Shown here piece by piece: positions 56,466-64,000 of a stretch of DNA of 64,000 bases. Location: positions 20,713,077 through 20,777,076 of the forward strand of contig AP025069.1 of NCBI GenBank assembly GCA_036186865.1. Reading direction: 5' to 3'. A program made the position numbers and the translations under genes. The notes under the pieces were generated by a model. That model was not told the DNA's origin. It saw only the letters and a program-made list of their open reading frames with translations, and searched no databases. Within the stretch, counting starts at the first letter, position 1. Each line of letters begins with the position of its first letter. The DNA comes from Eustoma russellianum. Taxonomy: Eukaryota; Streptophyta; Magnoliopsida; Gentianales; Gentianaceae.

Positions 56466-56881
56466 CTAGTGGAATATTTCTAACGGGAACATAGACATAC
56501 ACATGTGCCAAATCCTTACTTATGAGCCTGCTCGAATATATTAAATTTATCAATTGTCTTGTTGTTACTGGTCGTGATTAAATCTAATAGTTTCAGCCTA
56601 TTAAGTTTGATTTATTTTTATATGCGCCGGCGACGAACATGCCTCCAATATTTGATTTTTAACCGCAAAGTTTACGCCAAGTTTATTGTTCTCTATATCG
56701 TGCCTTATTTTGTGTGTAAGGTTGTGTCCCTTGTGATATAATGGCTATTTGATTTATAATTAAATCTTAATTGGTTATTTGCGAAGAGTTATCTTGAAGG
56801 GTTATGTCTTTTAAGTCTAAGTGACACAATTCTTCATTAAAAGACATATCCATTTATCAAGAGGTGATATTCCAAAGGTTA
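56466..56881. repeat. Right half of R3 and unannotated flank
   Basis: After ctagt, the sequence to about 56545 matches R2 (catgtgccaaatcc, gagcctgct). The word ttattgttctctatatcgtgcc near 56690 matches ttattgttccctatatcatgcc near 49330, upstream of the peptide gene. No gene seen. Confidence 0.55.
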
Positions 56882-56884
56882 TGA

Positions 56885-57210
56885 CACCACAAAAAAAAAT
56901 GTTGTTTTGCGACAGACAAATTTCGTCGCAATTTCGTCGCTAAAGGAATATAGCGACGAAATTGCGACGAAATTTGTAGGTCGTTATACGGCTTGTCGCA
57001 AAGTGACTTTCGTCGGTGAAGCGTCGCCTTTTGCGACGAGAGAAGGCTCGTCGGCGGTTCGTCGCACAATTGCGACGAACATCTGTTAGGTCTGCGACCT
57101 GTTATTTCCGTCGTCGTTTCGTCGGTATATCTTTTGTCGTCGCTATTTTAAAATTTTTGATTTTTTTTATGCCCGGTCTGCGACTTTTTTGTTTCGTCGC
57201 AGGTTCCTCG
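56885..57210. repeat. CACTA terminus and subterminal repeats, with a 27-nt perfect foldback
   Basis: The core tcgtcgc/gcgacga occurs many times in both orientations. 56916-56942 and 56951-56977 are perfect complements over 27 nt with an 8-nt loop. In En/Spm elements such subterminal motifs are bound by TnpA. Confidence 0.9.
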
Positions 57211-57538
57211 CTATTATTTAAATTAATATTAAATATTAAATTAATATTAAATATCAAATATTAAATATTAAATATTTATAATTTATTAATAATATCAATA
57301 TATTATTAATTAAATAGTTTTTATTATTATTTAATTTTTATAATATATTTTATTTTGTATATAAAATCATTTTTACGAATATTATACAGAAATACGGTAT
57401 TTGCGTATTGAAGTTCGTATAATTAAACAACACAAACAAAATGGAATCCGTATAAATGTCAGATAAAATATAAAAGAACAAAGAATGTGTCAATACAATA
57501 AATGAAATAGACAATATGAAAAATCAAAAAATGAAATA
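57211..57538. other. AT-rich segment between subterminal repeats and the tnpA-like gene
   Basis: Short TTAAAT/AATATT repeats; no coding potential. It would be the 3' flank of the tnpA-like gene. Confidence 0.6.
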
Positions 57539-58318
57539 CTATGCAGAGGAAGGTGGAGGGAGATCATGCGGAGAAGGGTGACCATCATGAGGGCGAGGCT
57601 GAGGCTGCGAGGAGCTGGAAATGAAAGAGATGAGGATCTGCGATAGCTGCGAGATTTGCTGGTTCGTCTCATGCTGCACCTGCATCGTCCTCTGCTCCGC
57701 ATGCTGAAGCGCCTGCTCAACCGCCTGCTGAACCGACTGCTGCAGCACCTGCTGGGTCTGAGTGAGCTGCGACCGCAGTGCCTGTACACTCTCCTCATGC
57801 TGCGCCCTGATGGTCTCCACCTCATGCTGCAGCGCCGCATGATCTGCGTCCAGGCGCGAAATATCCTCTAGCGTCGCAGAAGGCGCGGAGGTGCTGGCCT
57901 CGGAGGAAGCACCTGGATGCAGAACTTCGGGGAAGAATCGCGGCGCTGCTGATCCAACCCCGTACACCTCCCTCTTCTTCTTATTCTGAGGGCCGATGGT
58001 CCGAACCGCATCCCAATAAGCACGGTTCTTGTCGGCCTCTTCTCCCCTATGTGCGTGTAATCTGTTGTACTCGTCCTGAAATGAGAATAAGAATTGTTAG
58101 GGTTTAGGGTTTAGAAATAAAACAAACTAAGGAAAAACAAATGATATCGTAGTCTACTTACACTGATGTCGCGGGCCATCGCCGTGATCCAGTCCTCCGT
58201 CCCGTCGGAGGCTTTCTTCCGATGCGCCTTGTAGAAGAGATCGTAGGAGGCTGGCCACTCCCCCGTCTCCGCGTGCTGAAAGAATGAAATAAAATATGTT
58301 AGTGAAATCCAGAATTTT

Positions 58319-58386
58319 AAAAATTTCGGCATGACCTATTCGTTTATCGGAGGTATCCCGGCCTTAAAGGCCTCTCCCAAGTCAAA
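58319..58386. repeat. Conserved block in a tnpA-like intron, copy 1
   Basis: aatttcggcatgacctattcg ttatcggagg-type sequence, nearly the same as 59595-59662. Confidence 0.85.
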
Positions 58387-58468
58387 TCAAAAATAAAAAG
58401 AAAAAGGCAAATGAACACATATACTACTTAAATTAACCATATACGAATACCAAAAAAACAACAGCGCA

Positions 58469-58556
58469 ACATAAGAAATCAATGAATCTAAATAATCCAC
58501 TTAAGTCAATGAATCTAAATAATCCAATGAAATCAATGAATCTAAATAATCCAATA
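58469..58556. repeat. Tandem repeat of ~29 bp, three units, in a tnpA-like intron
   Basis: The unit tcaatgaatctaaataatcca is repeated three times with short variable spacers. Confidence 0.9.
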
Positions 58557-59594
58557 TTAAAATACTTACCATAGCACGCATCGTGGTGGCGTGGGCAACC
58601 AAACCACCTGAGTGTGTGGCACGTGCTGGGCCTGTAGATTGCAGCCGCGCCGGTTCGCCGCGTTCCGGGCGCTGCGGGCTTGGTTAGCAGGATCCATCCA
58701 CCCTTCTGTCCACCCCGTCCAGGTGGACTCGGATACGTAGGGAGGCCTCGCAGAAATGGGGTCACGCTCCCACTTGGTCTTGTGCGAGTTGACGAAGTCC
58801 CTGTAACGTTTAGCGACCCTCTGGCGCCAGGCCTGCTCCACGTCGTGGGCGATGTCGGCTGGCCAGTTGTACGCCTTCTGCAATTATTATACGGAAGAAA
58901 AATAAAAATGTGGTTGGAAAAGTAATGATCGATTACGCATCAAAAAGTGAAATTCATCAAATTTGAATACCTGAAACTCATCCCAGTAGAACCTACGTGT
59001 CCGCGGGGTGACACGGGACCAGGCATATCCAGCAGGGTCCTGCCTCAGGTGGAAAGACCGAGTGATGCAACCGGAAATCTAGCCCGAGTCCGGTGCAAAC
59101 CTGAAAGAGGTGAAGTTGTTAGGAAAAAATAACGCGTGAAATATATTTGAAAACGTGTTAAAAAAATAAATCATTACTTACGTATGGTATCATGTGACCA
59201 AGGGAGGGCACGACGCCCTGGTATGACACCCTCGTCCGATGCCGCATCAGACGCCGGATGATGGGCTGAACCGGTGGGTGTGGATGGCGTCGTAGATCTG
59301 GGGGGTGCGGACCTATCGGCAGTCCCTAAAAGGTCCGCGTCCGCAGCCAGAGCGGCGGTCGACACCGAACCAAGCAGCTCATGCTGAGAAATGAACATAT
59401 TAAACTCTCCTGAGAGGGCCTGTGTAGCTGGTGGGTAGGTGGATCGAGTAGGTAAACCCTCACTAGCCATCAGATCTGCAAGGGTGAAAAATTTAAAAGG
59501 CACATTCAACAAGTTTAGGGTTGGTTGGCCAGACAAATAAGATGTCCAAAAAATGACAAGTGTTTACATACATTTAATGCAAGATATTAATAAT

Positions 59595-59662
59595 TCTGAA
59601 AATTTCGGCATGACCTATTCGTTTATCGGAGGTTTTCCGGTCTTAATGGCCTCTCCAAAGAC
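59595..59662. repeat. Conserved block upstream of tnpA-like exon 1, copy 2
   Basis: Shares about 85-90% of 58319-58386 by eye, including the terminal ggcctctcc. Confidence 0.85.
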
Positions 59663-59764
59663 AAATCCAAATCCAACAACATGACATCATTAACCAAACT
59701 ACATAATCAAACTTCATCATCAAATTACACTTCAAAGCATACATCACCAACATACTTGCTTCAT

Positions 59765-60115
59765 ATGCCGTCGGACATGGAAACCCAACCCCCGCAACAC
59801 CCAGCCACCCCCGCCCACAGCCCACACCCGCCCACAGCCACCCCCCGCCAACAACCACCCCCGCCCACAGCCCACCCCCGCCCACAGCCACCTCCGCCAA
59901 CAGCCACCCCCACCACAGCCACCCCTCGGCGCCAACAACCACCCCCGCCCACAGCCACCCCGCCAACAACCACCCCCACCACAGCCCCTCCCCCTACGCC
60001 AACAACCACCCCCGCCCACAGCACACCCCCGCCCACAGCCACCCCGGCCAACAGCCACCCCCGCCACAGCCGCCACCCCCCCCCCCCCCCCCGCACACAG
60101 CCGCCCCAGCCCACA
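59765..60115. repeat. C-rich minisatellite (ccaccccCgcccacag-type)
   Basis: About 350 bases of degenerate 9-18-bp units with almost no G runs or T on the + strand. It generates proline/threonine-rich + frames and glycine/tryptophan-rich minus frames, none of which looks like a real protein. Confidence 0.9.
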
Positions 60116-60204
60116 ACCCACCACCAACACCCACAACAAAGAATTCAATCTATAACTAATTAAAATCATTAAAAACGAAATAGGAAGAAAAACTAACCGG
60201 GGAA

Positions 60205-60475
60205 GGGAGGTCACCAGAGAACTTGACGGCAGCTGCGCAGGAATTTCGCGGGGGAGGGAGGGAGATTTCGCCGGGGGAGGGAGGGAGATTTCGCCGGGGT
60301 GGGGGGGAGAATTCGCAGGAGAGGGAAATGGGGAAGAAGAAGGGAGATTTCAGGTTTAAGTTCGAAATTTTGCGACGAAATAGCGACGGGAGTTCGTCGC
60401 TATTTCTTGTGTCGCCGCTATTCCTTGTGTCGTCGTTATTTCAAATTTGCAATGACACGTTTCGTCGGTAAATCG
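60205..60475. repeat. Internal cluster of subterminal-type motifs between the two CACTA genes
   Basis: G-rich units (ttcgccgggggagggaggga) are followed by gcgacgaaatagcgacggg, ttcgtcgct, gtcgtcg and tttcgtcgg words. These are the same motifs as at the ends, here between tnp2 and the tnpA-like gene, near the likely promoter of the latter. Confidence 0.75.
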
Positions 60476-60617
60476 TCGGCGCTCTTCAGTATTGAAAAAA
60501 ATAATAAAAAATATAAAGTACTTACAGACACACATTATGTATATACATGTGTATAAGTACATCAACACATACACACTTTCACATAAAGAGGTACATAAAA
60601 ATTTTGACTAACGTCAA

Positions 60618-63499
60618 TCTTCATTGTCATCCGCATCCTCATACGCATCTTCATTTTCATCTTTATTTTCATCTTCATCTACATGCTCGTCGTCCTCTTC
60701 ATCCTCGTATTCGTCTTCGCCTACATCTTCAATATTGTTAGCCGGTTGTATGTTGAGATGAATTTCGATGAAACCGCCGTTGGGGTCATTTAGAGGGAGA
60801 TTGTGCAGTTCAACATGTGTCGTATCCACAACGCGCGGGTTTTCTTCTTGAAATGCGGCATCCATGACATCTGAACCTGGCTGGATACTGACATCAAACT
60901 TGCTCGATTTCACTTTGCACACGGCTCGCCAGTCTTTTGAGCTCGCATTCATCTCGTCGTTGGATACGATAGATAGTACACCTGGGACGCTTGACTAGCC
61001 AAAACGAATCGATCGTACTTTCTGTACCGTCGCCCTTGGTGTATGTCAACCAACTTATATCGGTCGTGAATCTTTGTGCCAGCACGGTAACCTTCCCGAG
61101 TTGGATCGTACCATTCGTATTTGAATAGCACCACCCGTTTTATAGGCAATGCGGGATATTTCGAGCTCAATGATGTCAGTAAGGTAGCCGTAGAAGTCAT
61201 CCTCGTCTGGGCTATTGTCATACCTCTTGACACACACTCCGCTGTTCTCCGACGATTTTCGGCTGGTATGGGAGACTGTGTGGAATCTATAACCGTTCAC
61301 AAAACACATGTCGTAGCGCGTGATTCTGTTCAATGGACCCTCAGCTGCTGGTGTCAGAATGTAACCGTACTCTTCGTCAGGTAGATGACCTTTGCTCGCC
61401 TGTAAAACGACAAGTACACATCAGCGGGGAAATAAATGCGTATCACATGACGTACACGTAACCAGCAAATATGTAAACTTACATGCCACCTGAACCAATC
61501 AGGAAACTTGGTATCTAACTCATTGTTTATTGCATCGCTCGATATACCCAGTGAACGTTCTTGCAATAAATCAACGAACAATCTGAAGCAAATTACGAAT
61601 GAGTACCCTGTATACCTTTGTAATATAATGGATAGAGTAAATCAAGGTATTTACAAATTAAAATTGGATATCGTTTATACCTCTGGAAACGGTCAACTTG
61701 ACGGCAGTTGCGCAGAACATAAGAATGAGCAATCTTCAGATCGCTGTCCCCCAATATCATTTCCTTCCCTGTCTGTGAAATCTGATCGGATGTGTGAATA
61801 CCGGGAGAACACCGGATCTGGAAATGTCGTCGTCGTTGTTCCGGGGAACATCTCTGCACCTCGACGGGATATCTGGCTCGAAGTAATGAGACACGAAGGT
61901 CGACCCTTCCTCCGTCAGGTAGGCATTGCACATCGAGGCCTCGACTTTCGCCTTGTTCCTGATGTTCAGCTTCAAATGCCTGAGATATCTGTTCATATAG
62001 TGAATACTCCAACGTCACATGATGAAACAAATTGGTAAGCATGCTCGCGCTTAGACACATAAGAACGTCATGTAATAAATAAGAGTACCTCTCGAACGGA
62101 TACATCCACCTAACTGAACAGGACCACCAACGCGTGCCTCGTATGGTAGATGAACTGGCAGGTGTTCCATTGAATCAAAGAAGGCCGGAGGGATACAGTT
62201 TCCAGCTTGCATATGATCACTGGGATTTCGCCCTCCAGCCTTGACATATCATCCGCCCTGAGTCTCGTGGATGTAAGACATCTGAAGAACAGACTCATCT
62301 CGGTAAGTGCTTCCCATACATTGGTTGGAAGCAGCTCGCGGAATGCAATGGGCATCAACCGTTGCATGAACACATGACAGTCGTGGCTCTTCATCCCGTG
62401 CAAACCGCGTTTATTCACGTCGATGTTCTTCGACAGGTTCAAAACATGGCCGTCAGGAAATCTAGCCATCCCCAGCCACACTAACAACGCACTGACCTGC
62501 TCCGCAGTCAGCGTGTACGAGGACTTCGGCATGTAGGATGTGCCAACGGGATGCAGCTCCCGTCGCATTTTGAGGTCGCGCATATCAATCGTGCCTTCAA
62601 ATTGTCTTTCGTTTTTCCAGGCACATTCAGCACTGTATTGAAGATATTGTCAAACACGTTCTTCTCAATATGCATGACATCCAGGTTGTGTCGGATCATA
62701 TTGCTCTTCCAGTACGAAGCTCCCAGAATATGCTTCTCTTCTTCCACCCGATACAGTCACGGGCCAGGTCTGCGTTGTGGCTGCCGTCCGGATCATCAGC
62801 GACCCCCAAGAATCCACAACTGTCTATCTCCTCCAACACCTCTGCACCTGTGAGAAGTTCGGGCTTTGTGTCCTTCTCGACGATGCCAGGCATGAACGTC
62901 GTCACGTTCTTTATGTACAAATGACATCTGGTCAGGAACTTCCTATGGCTGTTGAACCAGCAAATCTTACGTCCATGTTTCAAGGACATCGTCTTTGCTT
63001 GCTTCATGCAGCAAGAGCAAGCGTATTTCCCCGCTGTGCTCCCACCCCCGACAACATAGAATAAGCCGGGAAGGTCGCTGATCGTCCACATGCATCTGTA
63101 AGTACTGCTCCTCCCGTAAATGCGCCGGCGGCTTGTGTCTTGCACCATCTGCACGTACGGGTTCTGAGATCCCTCGCCTATTTATTCAACATCAACCTAA
63201 CCGGGTCCCCCTTCGACGTGAACAGTTGCAGATGTAGACGCCCCCGCATATTCGCCATGGCAGTACCATGTATGGTAATTGTGCACGAAACCTTGTTTCA
63301 ATAAGTGAACCCTCACGTCACCTGGATCCATATATTTACGGTTCTTGCATTTCTTACACGGACATCTAATCTGCATTCCACTTTCATTACTCGTCGCAAA
63401 ATCCACAAATTCTTCGAGACCTCCAACAAATCTAAGATTCCACTCCCCGTTGTTTACTCTCTCGTACATCCACTTTCTATCGCTCCTCCTCGGATCCAT
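60618..63499 (-). pseudogene. tnp2-type CACTA transposase, core deleted and frame-broken
   Basis: N-terminal transposase-associated zinc region 63499-63197 (MDPRRSDRKWMYERVNNGEW, CPCKKCKNRKYMDPGDVRVH). A short stretch (NPYVQMVQDTS) then leads straight to CMWTISDLPGL; the usual ~250-residue first half of the catalytic domain is absent. The rest follows: KICWFNSHRKFL; DVMHIEKNVFDNIFNTVL (62.6 kb); DUF4218-type region (GMKSHDCHVFMQRLMPIAFR, KAKVEASMCNAYL); C-terminal DUF4216-type region (VNGYRFHTVSHTSR, IKRVVLFKYEWYDP); acidic tail ending near 60618. One-base frameshifts are seen near 62730 and 62585. At least three further exon boundaries are likely (near 62090/62000, 61590-61690 and 61390-61480). 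In this family Tnp2/TnpD cuts the element ends; this copy should be inactive. Confidence 0.85.
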
Positions 63500-63519
63500 T
63501 TTCTTGATATACCTTCAAA

Positions 63520-63679
63520 ATAACAGCAGCTATCTTTCTCGGTGTGAAAAACCTCAAAATCCACACAATAAGATATCTTCCTTATACATTTTCGTTGAAA
63601 GTTGATGATTTATGTGTTTGAAATGGGAGAAGAATGGAAGAAGAGTGGAAGAGAAAAGATGGTTTTATGGTTCTCTGCC
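63520..63679. other. 5' flank of tnp2
   Basis: Non-coding leader and promoter region of tnp2 before the subterminal repeats. No TATA box can be assigned with confidence. Confidence 0.45.
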
Positions 63680-64000
63680 TGCAACTTTACCGACGATATA
63701 GTGACGCCATGCGACGAACAAAGAAACACAAATAACGACGCTTAAAAGAAAACAAATACAAATACCGACGACTTAGCGACGCTTAGCGACGAAACACGTC
63801 GTATGGTGTGCGTGTATTAATGTCTGCATTCATTGCTTACTGATGCTTTACAGACGAAATAACAAACACAAATACCGACGACTTAGCGACGAAACACATC
63901 GTATGGCGTGCGTGTATTAATGTCCTGCATTCAGTGCTTACCGACGCTTTTAAACCGACGAAATAGCGACGCACCCTCGTATCTTCACACCATACGATGC
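63680..64000. repeat. Right-hand subterminal repeats of the CACTA element (incomplete)
   Basis: gacttagcgacgaaacac, ccgacgaaatagcgacg and a ~95-bp unit (caaataccgacgactta...cattcatt/agtgcttac) repeated twice, continuing past the window end. Confidence 0.85.

Larger units (their letters stand above)
57539..59536 (-). pseudogene. tnpA-like gene (Transposase_24 family), at least five exons, damaged
   Basis: Exon 1 59536-59185 (PATQALSGEFNMFISQHELL); exon 2 about 59100-58972 (HLRQDPAGYAWSRVTPRTRR, FYWDEFQ); exon 3 58877-58570 (KAYNWPADIAHDVEQAWRQR, PPYVSESTWTGWTEGWMD); exon 4 58275-58162 (HAETGEWPASYDLFYKAHRK); exon 5 58075-57539, whose heptad- and glutamine-rich region (LQHEVETIRAQHEESVQALR) is a probable coiled coil. 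Most junctions have GT-AG sites such as GTAAGT. Exons 3-4 show the Transposase_24 signature known from En/Spm proteins, which bind subterminal repeats. Lesions: a TAG in exon 2, a frame mismatch between exons 1 and 2, and a one-base loss near the end of exon 3. Confidence 0.8.
56882..64000 (-). mobile_element. CACTA (En/Spm) transposon, left part, running out of the window
   Basis: The left terminus reads CACCACAAAAAAAAATG at 56885, a slightly altered CACTACAAAAAAAA end; tga (56882-56884) is the presumed 3-bp target duplication. Dense gcgacgaaa/tttcgtcgc subterminal repeats follow (to ~57210) and recur at the window's right edge (63680-64000). Between them are a tnpA-like gene and a tnp2 transposase gene, both on the minus strand, as expected for CACTA. 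Both genes are damaged. The right terminus is not in the window. Confidence 0.9.

Noticed and set aside
57490..57871. Arginine/serine-rich minus frame and leucine/histidine-rich + frame
   Set aside because: Shadows of exon 5 of the tnpA-like gene, whose own frame has the coiled-coil pattern.
59681..60214. Proline-rich and glycine/tryptophan-rich frames on both strands
   Set aside because: Pure translation of the C-rich minisatellite; all frames are open for compositional reasons.
1..64000. tRNA or other structured RNA genes
   Set aside because: I found no cloverleaf-like segment beyond the short tRNA-complementary primer sites.

Overview
This is a plant nuclear repeat block: LTR retrotransposons nested several deep, small DNA transposons, a LINE remnant and a CACTA transposon. 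The host is most probably a eudicot, judged from the Tekay-type chromoviruses, the copia lineages with tRNA-iMet primer sites, the SINE/RTE-type tails and the CACTA genes. An asterid is possible, but I cannot fix the species. I see one probable host gene, a two-exon gene for a small secreted cysteine-rich peptide (49840-50133).

Layout. (1) 1-20701: a Ty3/gypsy element of the Tekay/Del chromovirus type on the + strand ('element A'), entering from outside the window. Its RNase H region is split by a nearly complete minus-strand relative ('element B', 1467-13363; target duplication ataag; 3.45-kb LTRs about 0.5% different by eye). The 3' LTR of A (15121-20701) holds a 3.06-kb non-coding insert (C1). 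A and B both carry short GT-AG introns inside their coding regions, and one intron position is shared. (2) 20702-26235: AT-rich sequence without genes, with two hAT-like miniature elements and a foldback MITE with 72-nt arms. (3) 26236-38537: a Tekay-like solo LTR (duplication cacct) split by a SIRE-like copia element on the minus strand (28619-38284) that carries an extra ORF after pol. (4) 39010-39770: the 3' end of an RTE-type LINE. (5) 40240-48889: a decayed copia element D1 (duplication actga), split by a second 3.06-kb insert, C2. (6) 48890-50997: the cysteine-rich peptide gene between 240-bp inverted repeats. (7) 50998-56465: copia element D2, closely related to D1, with apparently identical LTRs, duplication ctagt, and a deletion that removes the catalytic part of its reverse transcriptase. 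(8) 56885-64000: a CACTA (En/Spm) element running out of the window, with a tnpA-like (Transposase_24) gene and a tnp2 transposase gene, both on the minus strand and both damaged.

Insertion order follows from the nesting: A before B and C1; the solo LTR before the SIRE-like element; D1 before C2. The youngest insertions appear to be D2 and B. Almost every protein-coding stretch belongs to a transposable element, and most are broken by stops, frameshifts or deletions. B is nearest to intact, with one visible frameshift in gag. The 10-N gap at 20626-20635 lies between two identical 31-bp blocks and looks like an unmerged assembly overlap. Element families, intron boundaries and the peptide gene were read by eye from sequence and reading frame; no database search was run.
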